A program made the translations under genes and the position numbers. Below, one piece after another: positions 54,027 to 64,000 of a stretch of 64,000 nt of DNA (position 1 is its first letter; every line of letters starts with the position of its first letter). This DNA comes from Symbiodinium natans (lineage: Eukaryota; Sar; Dinophyceae; Suessiales; Symbiodiniaceae). The notes beneath the pieces are model-generated. The model was not told where the DNA came from. It ran no database searches and saw only the letters and a list, made by a program, of their open reading frames with translations. The DNA is taken from NCBI GenBank assembly GCA_905221605.1, contig CAJNDS010000668.1, positions 1,604,814-1,668,813 on the forward strand, given 5' to 3'.

Positions 54027-54561
54027 AAGCACATCTGCGAAGCTTGTTCCGACTTTGCTGACTGCAGGGCTCGGGTTCCACTGTATTCGACTGTACTATG
54101 TTCTCGAGGCTGTTAGTTTCCTTCTTTCCGTGGAAGAGCGCTTTCCATGCCCGAAGGGGAGGCGCGGTGTAGCACTCACAGCTGTGCCTCTTAGCTTTAA
54201 ACGAAAGTGCATTGAAGATATCTGAAGATTCTGGTGCAGGCCTTGGGCTGCGGATGTGCAGCGAGTCAGGCTTGGTTCGGCACTGAATTGCTACAAGGAA
54301 GTCCTGGACATGGCAGGTGAATGGGGCTGCCTTCGGCAGTCTGTGTAACGACTTTATGGAGCCGTCGGAGACTCTTGCAGCTCCGTCCGTGACCGCGGTG
54401 GGGGGAAAATTGACCAGAAATTTGTTCTGTAGTAGTGCAAGGCACTCAGCAGCAAGGTGCTTCGTCCGCTTTGAAAGGTGAAGATTGCATGTTTGCACAT
54501 GTTTGCCAGTTCCGCCCCTCCTTCGCCACCAGATGTCGTCAAACATGATGTCGTCGAACAT
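54025..54561 (-). CDS. Minus-strand ORF, 178 residues, unknown
   Basis: An uninterrupted ATG frame begins MFDDIMFDDIWWRRRGG, contains HLAAECLALLQNKFLVNFPP and SLHRLPKAAPFTCHVQDFLV, and ends at a stop near 54025. The opening FDDIMFDDI comes from a 14-15 bp direct repeat (GATGTCGTC-AACAT) at about 54532-54562. Composition is protein-like, but no domain is recognised. Neighbouring genes are on the + strand, and a + strand frame (53857-54225) overlaps its 3' half, so it could be a chance frame. Confidence 0.3.
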   Translation of the reverse strand: MFDDIMFDDIWWRRRGGTGKHVQTCNLHLSKRTKHLAAECLALLQNKFLVNFPPTAVTDGAARVSDGSIKSLHRLPKAAPFTCHVQDFLVAIQCRTKPDSLHIRSPRPAPESSDIFNALSFKAKRHSCECYTAPPLRAWKALFHGKKETNSLENIVQSNTVEPEPCSQQSRNKLRRCA

Positions 54562-55656
54562 GGTGCAAGGTTACAGTCTCACCGTTACCATGACAACGTT
54601 GCGTATGCATCAGGTGAGACATAGCAACGTAACCCTTGGCAGGGACTGCAAAGTCAGAGTCAGATGTCCAGCTTGCGAAAGTGCGTATCTTGTTAAGATG
54701 TGCAATGGTGCACCCAGGGCACAGCTTGGCTCAAAGCACCTTGGCCTTGAGTCGTCCTTGCCCCCTCCTTGCTGTCCTTGCCGTGCTTTAGTCTCTATTT
54801 TGAACACCGGTGCACTCAACACTCAGGTTCTACGTGCTGGGGTCAGCACGACTGGGGCACCTCAGGCGCCGTATGCCCTCTCCTGTATCTTCTCACATCA
54901 TCTCACTTGCCTTATTTTTTGGTGCCCTACTTCGTATGGTTAAGTATAGTTGTCCAGGGACTCCTCGGGCCTGGCTCGTCGGCTCACGAAGCATGCGGAG
55001 CCACGGGCGCGCCACCAGCTCCAAGCGCGACTGCACGCAGATGGGTACCTGTACCTGAGGCGACGTGATGTGCACAACCGATTTTCACCCTTGGCACGAT
55101 CTCAACACTCCTCCTTTTTCATCTCCGAAGAATCCCAGGAGCTTCTTGCCATCGAGTACGGTTTGCGGAGCACGTTTGTCCCTGCTACGCCAATTCCAAC
55201 GTTCGGGCTTGTTGGCAGACGAATGCCCACCTGGCCAGGCGGGCATGCCACTTGTGAGATTTCTGAAGTTGGGGGCAGCAATGCGTAGCCGCAATTTGCA
55301 TCCTTGGCTTGGAGGGACATCAGCTCTTTGCACAAGTTTTGTTGCTTGCGGGCATCATCCTTGTCGACGATGGGACGGCATGCTTGCGAGACGCGAGTGA
55401 CGCGAGACCTTCCGAGCTGTAAGCTCTGCAGGGGCAAACTGCCCGACTTGGGCCGAGTTGTTTGAACATGTTTCTGCTTTGGGCCTGGACGCCGGATACA
55501 GAGGTCCCGAAAGCACGGAGGGGTCGGTGGTGGGAGCGTGTTTGAGCTGGCATCAAGTCATCGCGCATCTCGCAGTTTGTCGTGAGTTTTCTGTAGCATG
55601 TTGGTCTTTCATGCAGGCCCGATGTGGAGCATCCACACCAAGTGGGAGGCCCGAAG

Positions 55657-56800
55657 GCTTCTGTTCGGACGAGGTGTTGGCAGTCTTAAATGACCCTGAC
55701 GCTCGCAAGAATTCAGCTTTTCCCTGGAACAAACTTCAGTGCTTGTTGAACGAATTTGTGGTTGGATTCCTTCCTTGATGCTAAAGGACTTGTTCCTAAA
55801 CCCTGGCCCGAATACAAGTAGCTGTGTCACAACAGTCTCCCAAAAGGAGGCCAGAAGTTTGAGAAAGGACTTGTTCAGTTTCCTCGATGGCTTATTTCAA
55901 GATGTTGTGGAAGTGGTCTTCGATGCCAACCTCCGTGGAATACAACCTGGACAGAGCACTGGATTCCACACCGATTCTGTCAGCTCCTCGATCAGAATGC
56001 GCATAGGGCAGAACTTGACAGTTGTCGGTGGTGCTGCGATGTCACGCGATGTTCTGTGATCTGTCACATGCTCGAGGTGTACATGGGTAAGCTGATGGTT
56101 CCTGACCGACCACCAATCCTTGCATGTTGGATTGCGCTGATGCCCATCCCCTTGGAGTTGGGGGGTCTCGTCCTTTGCCGCGGCTCAAACTCTCATCCAG
56201 GAGTCGCAAGGAATGCAGCAATGCCTTCAGTTGCCCACATGTCCCAACACTTGCCTAATGCCCTAACGCTGCATCACTCATACTAGAGTCACTAGATTCC
56301 GTTTTGGGGTTGCAGGATTCGGGCCTTTGCGCGGAACGTATGGGAAGCTGGACTTGGATGAGAGCGATATTGGTGGCACCGGTTGGTTCACGGAGGACCC
56401 CGAAGAAGTCGCGTGGGCTCATATTTTGATTTCCGCCTGCATCAAAAACTTCAGGTGGAATGCTGCAGGTGGAAGAATTCCACCCCTAAGGTCACAAGAT
56501 TCGGTGGCTGTTGGGAGACTGCTGAGTATGGACCAGGATCGGCTGTTGCAAGGCTCCGTTGAGTTGATCTTGATGAAAACTCTGCTGCTCCGGGTCGTCT
56601 GTGAGCTGTGAGATATTGTCATGATTGTCATACATCGTGCATTGTGGGGAAATTGGAAATCTTCGAGGAGACGTTGTCATCTTCACCATGCACACTGTGC
56701 ACGGCAGTTCTGTGAATCGCACAGACTCTTGGCGCCTCTCCCTGGACTTCCGGGTGCAATCCTCCCTGGCACCTCCTCCAGTGGTTTCCCAGAACAAGGG
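55657..56800 (+). CDS. Phytanoyl-CoA dioxygenase (PhyH) family protein, multi-exon
   Basis: Exons: 55847-55978, containing QPGQSTGFHTDS with the Fe-binding H-x-D; 56077-56200, containing PILACWIALMPIPLELGGLV then LCRGSNSHP; 56316-56412 (or to 56468), containing GPLRGTYGKLD and GGTGWFTEDPEEVA; and 56668 to at least 56770, containing VVIFTMHTVHGSSVNRTDSW and RLSLDFRVQ, with the second Fe-binding His and the 2-oxoglutarate-binding Arg. These join in phase and match the H-x-D...H...R pattern of non-haem Fe(II)/2-oxoglutarate oxygenases. The piece 56455-56468 (14 nt) must be included, with 56413-56454 either a 42 nt intron or retained in-frame coding. The donor at 56201 appears to be GA. A candidate N-terminal exon (55657-55738) does not phase cleanly. 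The substrate is unknown; the C-terminus is undefined. Confidence 0.65.
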
Positions 56801-57625
56801 CAGGCAGGGTTTCTTAACGTTTCGGTTCATGCCGAGACGTCTCTGTGATTTTTCCTCGAACTTCCTTGTAGGTGGTCCCGATTGCGTCACAGTCGAGAGT
56901 TTCCGCGCAGTATGGAAGAGGCGAGGCAGCATAGTATGCCGCCACCTGCTCACGTCATGGCTTTCCTTTCTTGGAGCATGTAGGAGCATACTTTGTACCA
57001 TGATACACAGTGATATGGTGCCGGGCAGCCTCCACATGACACCCCTGGAGGCAAAGGCTGCTTGGAACCTTGAGGCCAAGTCGTGCCCACCTTTAGTGCA
57101 CACGATGTGCGTGCTCCACCAATCTCCACCACACACCGAACATCATTTGATGCATGACATGGCCCCATGGCCTGCCGGAGGCAGCTGCTGGCTTGAAGCG
57201 CCCCGCAGATGAGCCCAGGGAGTCCGAAAGATGTGGCTGCCATCCGCTGCAACTTGAAATCCAGCATGCTAAACACACCTGCGCTGGTTCAAGATGAGTA
57301 AGAGTTATGTCATGTTGCTTCAGTTCGCACCAACTTCAGCAGGGGTACTGAGCCGTGACAGCCACGATCGAATGGCTTCCACTGTTCAATGTAGGTTTCA
57401 GCAGTGCTTTTCCGACCCAAGCTTGATTTGGGCTTTCTCTAAAGGATGTTAAGCACAAGTGCAAGCTTGGCCACACAGAACTGGTCACTTCTGCAGCTCC
57501 CATACAAGCAACCATGTCAGCATTCGCTTCACTTGCCGAAGCATAGGGTCAGATGGATCCATCTGCGCCTTGTCGTGCAATGGACCTCTCAAATTCAGTG
57601 ATCCAAGCTGCCAATTCGATGACGC

Positions 57626-58408
57626 ATGATGTTGCAGGACGTCGATGAAGTTAGGAGGTCTCACATGGCCAGCCAGGAGGATGAATCAATGTCTGTCTCC
57701 GCCAAATCTCTTGCGAACCCACGGGACATGCAAAAGGAATTGGACCAGTGGCGACAGCAAAGATCCGTCAGGCAAGCCCGAGCCAAAGAGAATAAAGAAA
57801 ACACAGTGGAGAAGACTTCGGGGGCCGTACCCAGAAAGACATTCAGGGGAGGCGGGGCAGCTCTTTCGCTCCGGTGCTGCTCCAACGTCGACCGCGGGCC
57901 TGTGTCATCACAGGAACGCGACATGCGCAAGGAGCTGGAGTGCTGGAAGGCCAGAAGGCAAACCAGGGGCAAGGAGAATCTGCCTTTTCAGGCCACAACA
58001 CCCAGATCAACCGTTGACGTTCGTGAAAGCCCGCGGTTACGAGAAGCGAGAGATGTGGGGTGCTCGTCGCGGTCCAGCGGCTCCAGAGCCCCCAGGCAAG
58101 GATGTGCTGTAACAACAGCCATTGCAGCTTTGCAGACATCCATACCTCTGGCACCACCACCTTCGCCCACTCACTCAGACCGTGCGGACCTCAGATCGCT
58201 TGGAGCGATTGATTCCCGCGTCTTGGTTCCTGAGCTCTGTTTCTCGTGTGCGACAGATTGCAAGAGCAGAGGAGCTTGTGGTGGAGTTACGGCGCTCGAG
58301 CCCCACGCGCTGCATGCCGCAGTGTTGGCGGCCTTCGAGGTGCGCCGCAAGCTTTCTATTCCTTTCGCATGGCACCATATGCCTGCAGTTGTTCTTGAAG
58401 TTCGTTGA
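57626..58408 (+). CDS. Protein with duplicated KEN-box repeats
   Basis: An ATG frame of 260 residues. Two copies of one module are visible: RDMQKELDQWRQQRSVRQAR followed by AKENKEN, and RDMRKELECWKARRQTRGKE followed by NLPF. The shared pattern is R-D-M-x-K-E-L-x-x-W-x-x-x-R...K-E-N. KEN is the degron recognised by the anaphase-promoting complex activator Cdh1 in other eukaryotes, so a cell-cycle-regulated protein is a reasonable inference. The linker has Ser/Thr-Pro sites (ATTPRS, PPSPTH). The last 80 residues look less natural and may be intronic. Another frame at about 58240-58310 (VRQIARAEELVVELRRSSP) may be the real continuation after splicing. Confidence 0.5.
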   Translation: MMLQDVDEVRRSHMASQEDESMSVSAKSLANPRDMQKELDQWRQQRSVRQARAKENKENTVEKTSGAVPRKTFRGGGAALSLRCCSNVDRGPVSSQERDMRKELECWKARRQTRGKENLPFQATTPRSTVDVRESPRLREARDVGCSSRSSGSRAPRQGCAVTTAIAALQTSIPLAPPPSPTHSDRADLRSLGAIDSRVLVPELCFSCATDCKSRGACGGVTALEPHALHAAVLAAFEVRRKLSIPFAWHHMPAVVLEVR

Positions 58409-59104
58409 AGAACTGCTCCTCCGTGCTCCTCCAGCAAGTTACACGATGCATAGTATCATGGTGCTAGCCATGTCGAAAATCTTACTAGGCGAGCTTCCAG
58501 TGAGCTTCCCCAAGAGGTTCCGAGATCTCAACACAAGCGATCCAAGCATTGGCAGTACGTGTTCTGCGGGCACCACCAACATGCACGAGTCACACAAGCA
58601 TCAAACCCCAGTGCCGTCCGCGCTCGTGCATCGGCACACATTCATGCACTTCTCATCGGCAGACTGTCTAGCACACCTAGCACCAGTGCAGATGCAGCAT
58701 CTCCTTAAGTCTGCTGGAGCATTGGCATAGCTTGCTCTTTTATTCTGTTGATGTGCAGGTGCTGGAAGAGCCTCCAAGCGAGGCTGAAACCCGAAACAGT
58801 CGGCACCCTGGAGTTATGCATGGACAGTCCGAGCCCAGCCATGTGAACAAGAGCTGTAGGTTCTTCAGAAAGCAGGCAGAGAGCAGCTTTCCACATAACG
58901 AGCCGACCTATGAATGCCACCCAGGGCCAGCCAAACAGGTTTCCAAAACAACCTTCCACCGGCACGGATTTTTTTTATTATTTAAAGGCTGACGCCGCTG
59001 CCGCCGACCCCCGAGGTAAGCGCTGCGGATGAAGTATGATTGATAGCCTTGGCCATTCCTTCTGCCAGGGGTCTCTTCATGGGTTCTGGGTAGGGGGGGG
59101 GGGA
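58409..59104. other. No assignable gene
   Basis: Possible continuation exons of the KEN-box gene at about 58409-58520, otherwise short frames. A short T/A run lies at 58969-58985. Confidence 0.35.
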
Positions 59105-59570
59105 GGGTGCAGCCAACACAAAACGCGTGGTTGCATCTGCTTAACCGCTTTCCAAAACAACAAATTCGGTTGTTTTTGGTCCTTCTCCTGTGGGGGGGCC
59201 GGCTAGGCAGGGCAGGGAGGGGTGGGTGCGGTGCGCGAAAAAGGGTGCATTCGGTTGTTGCTTTTTTTGGGGGGGCCCGCTAAACAGGGAAGGGGGTAGG
59301 GAGGGGGGGGGGGGGGGTGGGGGGGGGGGGGTGGGGGGGGTGGGGGGGGTGGGGGGGGGGGGGGTAGGGGGGGGGGCGTGGGGGGGGGAGGGGGGGGGTG
59401 TGGGGTGGGGTGGGGGGGCGGGGGTGGGGGGGGGGGGGGGGTTGGGGGGGTTCGGGGGGGGTACGGGGGGGGGGTAGGGTGCAGCCAACACAAAACGCGT
59501 GGTTCCACCTGTTTGGCCGCCTTCCAAAACAACAAATTCGGTTGGGGCCGGCTAGGCAGGCGGGGTAGGG
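59105..59570. repeat. Poly-G tract flanked by direct repeats
   Basis: 59298-59475 is almost pure G with single T, A or C interruptions. It lies between two related segments: GGTGCAGCCAACACAAAACG...CCAAAACAACAAATTCGGTT (about 59105-59175) and a diverged copy at about 59477-59542. Both are followed by GGCCGGCTAGGCAGG. Gly-rich or Pro-rich frames here are artefacts of composition. Confidence 0.9.
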
Positions 59571-59699
59571 GGCGGGGGTTGGGAAGGGGGTAGGTTTACA
59601 CTCGCTGTTGGGTTTTCTTGTTTTCTTGAAGTTTTCCGCGCCCTTATCCTTTGTGCGATATCCTTCAAACCTCAAGTTGTTTTGAGACGTGCTGTAGTC

Positions 59700-60590
59700 A
59701 ACGATGCTTCGTTGGAAATTTATCCCTGGTGTGGGTGTGGCTCTGCACCTTAACTAGTATGTGTTGCCACAGGGGCAGATTGTGAATTGCTGCACGCATC
59801 TGCACGCTGTTCAATGAGTTTGCACTCAGGCAACGCTTGCGCGCCTGAACGCAGCTCAGAGGCTCAGTTTGGCGTTGTTGTAGGCATGGAGCCGCAGTGA
59901 GCAAATGCAAACGCGAGGCTGAAAGCTCGTGCAAGGAGGAGGATCGCACAGGTGCCTCACACGGGCGGTTTACCCGAGCTCCTTGAGGTTTACCATGTTG
60001 TAAACCCCTGTCCACGTAAATGGGAAACATAGACTCTGCCGACACCCAAGGTTTGAGCCGTTTGCTCGCATTTCCGGCTTTCAACGAAAGGAATGCAGGT
60101 GTGTGGTTCCGTTTTTCGTTTGTTGCGCCGGCGTTTTGGGAGTCTGCAAATTTATCAGGATTTGTTGATTCCTTGCTGCCACGATTGCCATCTTGTGGGC
60201 TTGACCCCAAGCGGATATGCCAGGTTGGGTCCATGGCATCTGTGTTCTAAGACACTGACAGCCACAGTCAGGAAGCCTCGCATGTCATGTCACCAGAGTT
60301 TACCTCTCGCTTCCAACATATACTTTGTCCACATCGCTACATTGTGTAGCCATGGAAGAGAGGCTGAGACAGACAACAGATCCCTCAGCCAAGATGCAGG
60401 GGAGCTTACCAAGAGGCCGCTTTACGAGACACGCTCGGACCCCAACTCGCTCCTTTTCTGAAGCCTGGGAAGCGCTAGAGCATAGAAGTGCTTGGAGCCT
60501 CCGCAGACTCTGCCTCCAGTGAGGAGCGTAGCAATCCCAGTGAGGCAGCGACGGCGTTTGCTCCTGCCCGCCTGGAGTGTTGAGATGCCT
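59700..60590. other. No assignable gene
   Basis: Short frames on both strands without family resemblance. Confidence 0.35.
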
Positions 60591-60926
60591 CCGCCGACAG
60601 ACCCGGCATCACAGGACACGGCCATGACTGGACAGACTAGCGGACACGTCCGAGATGCCATCTCTCACAGGCTGGAGATCGCAGCCCAGCCGAAGAAGCG
60701 GTTCACCCACTGGCAGCTCGGAGGACCAGCCCTTGGCGACGCTCCGAAAGGGCCAGCTGTCGCTGACATGGCATCGCAGTGCAGCCCAGCTTCCACTACT
60801 GGCCTTCTGGCTGCAAAGAAGAAACGGCGCCTGAACCCTTTGTCACCTACAGCTGCGAAGTCTCGAGCAGCACCAAAGGCATCGGCCGTGCCTTCAGCTA
60901 TGCAACAAATAGAAGACAGCCCATAG
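60583..60926 (+). CDS. Basic protein with nuclear-localisation-like motif
   Basis: The frame from ATG 60583 reads about 113 residues, starting MPPPTDPASQDTAMTGQTSG, with a helical segment VRDAISHRLEIAAQPKKRFT. A Lys/Arg cluster, AAKKKRRLNPLSP, resembles a nuclear-localisation signal next to a Ser-Pro site. It ends at TAG 60924-60926. It may be spliced before the stop to the exon at 60971. The same frame is open upstream of the ATG. No domain was recognised. Confidence 0.4.
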
Positions 60927-60970
60927 TACCTGGTGCCGCGTGCGCCAATCCAGCTAAAGCTGGAGAATGA

Positions 60971-61477
60971 CAGAGACACGGACCTTGCGAAGACCTTAGT
61001 GACGCGGCTGACGACGAGAAAGAGAGAGAGAGAGAGAGAGAACACCTAAAGAATGACGTCGTCAAGCCTTTCGAGTACTACCGCCCGGAGGCTCTTGAGA
61101 AGGTCCTTCAATGCGTCAACGACCTGAGGGAGCTCGGCTACATGGATGTTCGCCGCGTGCGTGGAGAGCTCTGGGACGAATGGAAAAACCCTCCCCTCAG
61201 CAACCCGTCCGACGTGCGACGTGGGGCTTTGAGGGTGACTACCTTGGCTTGTGCCAAAAGCCAATCGCTGGGCAAATCTGGCGGTGCATCGAGGAGTGGA
61301 GAACTGGTGGCTTCCTCTAGTGCAAGAGCCGCCGAGCTTCAGACTCGCCGGCCCTATACTTCAAGTGGAGCCAGTGAAGCTCCCAAGTGCGAGAGTCCGC
61401 GGAGAACCAGATTCAGAGGCAGAAGTCCGAACATGTCCGAACAATGCTGCCAAGGCTTCGTCTCCGAAGCCTCCTAA
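60971..61477 (+). CDS. Exon with GA-microsatellite-encoded Arg-Glu run
   Basis: The frame is open from just after a TGA at 60968-60970. It reads an acidic stretch ([16 protein letters not shown]), in which the GA microsatellite at about 61021-61040 encodes Arg-Glu repeats, then NDVVKPFEYYRPEALEKVLQ, CVNDLRELGYMDVRRVRGEL and WDEWKNPPLSNPSDV. That middle block is clearly protein-like. The later part is Ser/Arg-rich and may run into an intron; the frame ends at TAA 61475-61477. It probably belongs with the basic protein just upstream. No family is recognised. Confidence 0.5.
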   Translation, partial: QRHGPCEDLSDAADDEKEREREREHLKNDVVKPFEYYRPEALEKVLQCVNDLRELGYMDVRRVRGELWDEWKNPPLSNPSDVRRGALRVTTLACAKSQSLGKSGGASRSGELVASSSARAAELQTRRPYTSSGASEAPKCESPRRTRFRGRSPNMSEQCCQGFVSEAS

Positions 61478-63787
61478 GGTCAAAGCGAGGCCTGCCGCCC
61501 AAATCTGAGAATCTTCCATTAGCCCGACTGCAGAGTTGGTTCGAGACAAAAGCGAGCTTGGTAAATGTGGGCTTGATGAGGCAGCGGTCGCAGACTATGT
61601 AGCAGCCGTGCTGTTCGGTTGCTGAGAGCTTCTCCAATCGCAGAGCCATCGAGAGCCCCTGTGTCCTTGAGCGCTTAAGAACTCCTTGCGAAATGTCATG
61701 GCGGAGATGAGGTGAGGCTTGGCGCTGACGACGAACGAGAGGTCACAAATCGTCACAAACCTTCGCAACGAAACGAAGTCCAAGCTTATGTTCAGTGTGT
61801 CTTGGCCAGTGTCGTCGGGCCGGTCCCCAGCCCACATTCTCTAAAGTTTAAGTTCCGTCATTGGATGCAAGTCGCTGTTCCTCATGCACATCTGCTGAAT
61901 GATTACGATTCACGGTTCACATTGCCTCGCCAAGTGTTCACTTCTTCCGGACATGTCCGTAGTGGTGTAGCTGCGAAGGTGCTGCGGCAACAGCGGCAAC
62001 GGCAGCAGCGGCGGCAACTGCCAGGCTTCTGGCAAACATTGCCAACCCAATGAATGATGTCAGATTCTGCCCGCTTTTTGGAATGTTCAGCGTGAGGCTT
62101 GAACTCGATCTGGAGGCGGGGTGTGACTTCCGGAAAGGATAAGCATGTGAAATGAAAGCAACAAGTTGGCAAGGCATCTGTGGATGAGGATGCTGACAAA
62201 GAGGAGGCCCTTATGTTGGTAAGGCAATTTTAGGTAGGCTGGTGAGTAACTCTCAAACCACCGTTGCGGGATGTTGGCTGATGGAGCCGGGGCCGAGAAT
62301 ATCCGAGGGCAAGGCTAGCAAGGCTAGCAAGGCTGGCAAGGCGGTGGCAGCCAGCCGAACTCTTTGATCCAGCGCCGTACTATGCAGCTCCATGCAATGC
62401 AGGTTCTGCATCAACAGCACCTCGAGCTTTTGGACCGTCTTGCAGCGCATCAACCTTAGATTCTTTCAGACTTCGAAGAGCTTTGGTCTTGGAGATGGCT
62501 TGAGGGTGGCGAGATGTGCAAGGCTGCGTGTTGCGGGGTAATGCAAATTCATTTCGTGTCACAGTGTCACAGGGCCTTTCATCTGCTCCAGTCACTTGCC
62601 ACTGCAGCCGCTGTGTTTAACCAATCAGTAGTAGCAATATAGTAGCGGAGAAGAGCACTCGAATGTGCCCGCTCACTTTTCCATACGTTTCATACCTGGG
62701 CAAGCCGTGGCCCTAAACTTAACTTCTTAAAGATCATGGTTGTCGCAAGTGGTTGTTCACCAATGTTTACCACGCTGACCATCTCTCCATCAAGACAGTC
62801 CAAGGCCTTGGACCTTGCATACCGGAACATGTTAATCTCAGCGGCTAAGGATCTTGATGAAAATTGTAAAAAGTCAGCAATCGCGACTGACATATTGTGT
62901 AAAATGCAGCAGTGAATTGGCGACACGTTGCAACGGATTGCAACGGTCCCACGTCGAGGGGGCGGGGTGCCCGCCCCATCTTTAGTTCACCCCCATTTAG
63001 GGTTGAGTGTGGAGGTACCGGCATCATGGTCGTGAAGTTGTTTCGTGTGCAGTTTTGTTTAGTCAGTTTAGTCCGGGCCGTGTTTGGATGCTGTGGCCAT
63101 GGAGCCACGTGCAACCTCGAGAACAAAAGGAGTTCAAGAAAGCACGCCCTGGACCTACAAATTGTTTTATTTGTGGGAAGCTGCTGCCGCCGTCCACACA
63201 CAGAGCCTCGACAAGAAGCCTTTCGCCATGAGCCTCCGGAGATCCCCGCCCGCGCGCGCGCGCCCGCGTGTACAAATGGTTCACGTGCCCAAGGAACACC
63301 AAGGAACACACCCGATGCGGGACTGCATCATATTATGATGGAGTTCCCATGATGCCTTCACTCATCGCGCCGAGGCTGGTACAACACTGGTACAACTATT
63401 GTGGAACTGCACTTTCAGCAGGAATGCATAAATCCGAGAAGTCGGCCTGGCACCGACCTGTGAACGACAGGCTTGCAATCTTTAGCTTTGTCGAACTCGC
63501 ACATGCAAGAGCAGATCAAGCTTGCAAATACTTTGTCATGACCATTCCTGCTTTTTTGTCGAGTATTGGGGAGCCCTCCCTTGCAGAAGATACTTGCCAA
63601 GTGCCTCAAGCTTGCATCTCCTTGTTTAGACAAGGGCTGCTGCAAATCGGGGCCTGCAGAGCATGGCTTGCTGCTTCCTGGACATCTGAAGTGCAACTAG
63701 GTACCGTGCACATCCTACCTTGTCCTGCCGGCTGGTAGCGAAGAGAATCCGCAAATGAGGTTCTTTTTGTCCTGTGAAATGAGCATC
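61478..63787. other. No clearly assignable gene
   Basis: Coding-like frames include a minus-strand one at 62690-62926 (EINMFRYARSKALDCLDGEM) and + strand frames around 63000-63340, in which one frame has CFICGK but no complete zinc knuckle. Short repeats: AAGGCTAGC at about 62309-62342 and a CAG/CGG-rich stretch at 61983-62020. A C-rich segment with CATTTAGGGTTG at about 62990-63006 resembles one at about 32970. Confidence 0.35.
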
Positions 63788-64000
63788 TCAGCCATGCTGC
63801 TCGCTTAATACCTGACGGCCCGTCTTTGCTTCTGGTACAGACGTCATTTCATTTGTCGATTCCTGTGTTCGGCGCGAATGGCTGCACTGCTTTGTTCCCG
63901 CACCTTGTGCCCTTTCAATCTCCGCACGGGTTTGATACCACATTAAAGACGTTTGAACGGTATTGAGAAGTTCCGTCATTTCGTTCTTGGCGGAGTGGGT
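63788..64000 (-). CDS. Partial minus-strand frame at window edge
   Basis: On the minus strand the frame is open from the window edge and reads KNEMTELLNTVQTSLMWYQT, then RAEIERAQGAGTKQ, ending at TAA 63788-63790 (63 codons from the first ATG). Composition is protein-like and hydrophilic. The frame continues beyond the window, so it is partial. No family recognised. Confidence 0.35.
   Translation of the reverse strand, partial: THSAKNEMTELLNTVQTSLMWYQTRAEIERAQGAGTKQCSHSRRTQESTNEMTSVPEAKTGRQVLSEQHG

Noticed and set aside
56492-57136. 214-residue minus-strand frame
   Set aside because: Lies opposite the PhyH exons with their conserved His and Arg motifs, so it is taken as a shadow.
59141-59675. 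Pro-rich and Gly-rich frames
   Set aside because: Created by the poly-G tract.
63149-63200. Zinc knuckle (CFICGK) suggesting another gag gene
   Set aside because: The His and last Cys of a CCHC knuckle are missing in that frame.

Overview
The window looks like nuclear DNA of a dinoflagellate, most likely a Symbiodiniaceae-type alga. This is inferred from gene architecture rather than a marker gene. Recognisable proteins are split into short exons (about 80-150 bp) separated by 76-210 bp introns. Nearly every acceptor reads AG|G, and several donors are GC (one looks like GA) instead of GT, a pattern reported for dinoflagellate genomes. Long retroelements, simple repeats and degenerate TTTAGGG (telomere-like) blocks fill much of the rest. 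There is no operon structure, bacterial promoter or CRISPR array, and I recognised no tRNA or rRNA gene.

Layout. 1.8-4.7 kb: cluster of + strand exons of unidentified multi-exon gene(s), including a WW-like exon. 6.9-7.9 kb: AT-rich diverged tandem repeats. 7.9-14.23 kb: degenerate non-LTR (LINE-type) retrotransposon with an OTU-like protease region, C2H2 zinc fingers, APE-type endonuclease, reverse transcriptase lacking its first catalytic motif, CCHC knuckle, and a duplicated 3' hairpin with trinucleotide tails. 14.2-15.1 kb: a second AT-rich block. 15.5-17.5 kb: a lysine-rich membrane-anchor exon, a 220 bp TATG array, telomere-like sequence, and a PPPDE/DeSI-like peptidase fragment. 19.7-26.7 kb: a well preserved tyrosine-recombinase (DIRS/PAT/Ngaro-class) retrotransposon. 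It carries a small membrane-protein reading frame, a gag-like frame, RT-RNase H, a tyrosine recombinase and a cytosine-methyltransferase-like frame. Its termini have A1-ORFs-B1-A2-B2 split direct repeats, and the whole is flanked by a perfect 362 bp direct repeat. 26.7-39.3 kb: mostly unassignable sequence, then minisatellites, telomere-like arrays and a 1.1 kb CCAAT-type minisatellite. 41.7-44 kb: unassigned exons. 45.4-46.9 kb: a seven-exon DUF1295 (steroid-reductase-like) gene that can be spliced in frame to 288 residues. 49.6-53.2 kb: a T-poor, proline/threonine/glutamine-rich gag-like frame with GA-rich tails and hairpins. 55.6-56.8 kb: a phytanoyl-CoA-dioxygenase-type gene. 57.6-58.4 kb: a protein with duplicated KEN-box repeats. 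59.1-59.6 kb: an extreme poly-G tract between direct repeats. 60.6-61.5 kb: a basic, NLS-bearing protein with a GA-microsatellite-encoded Arg-Glu stretch.

The parts do not form a pathway. Host genes are scattered and unrelated in function; the organised systems are the two retrotransposons. The tyrosine-recombinase element is the best candidate for a recently active element and for biology worth following up, because of its methyltransferase, its membrane ORF and its unusual flanks. All exon boundaries are read by eye from splice signals, phase and family resemblance; no search or alignment program was run.
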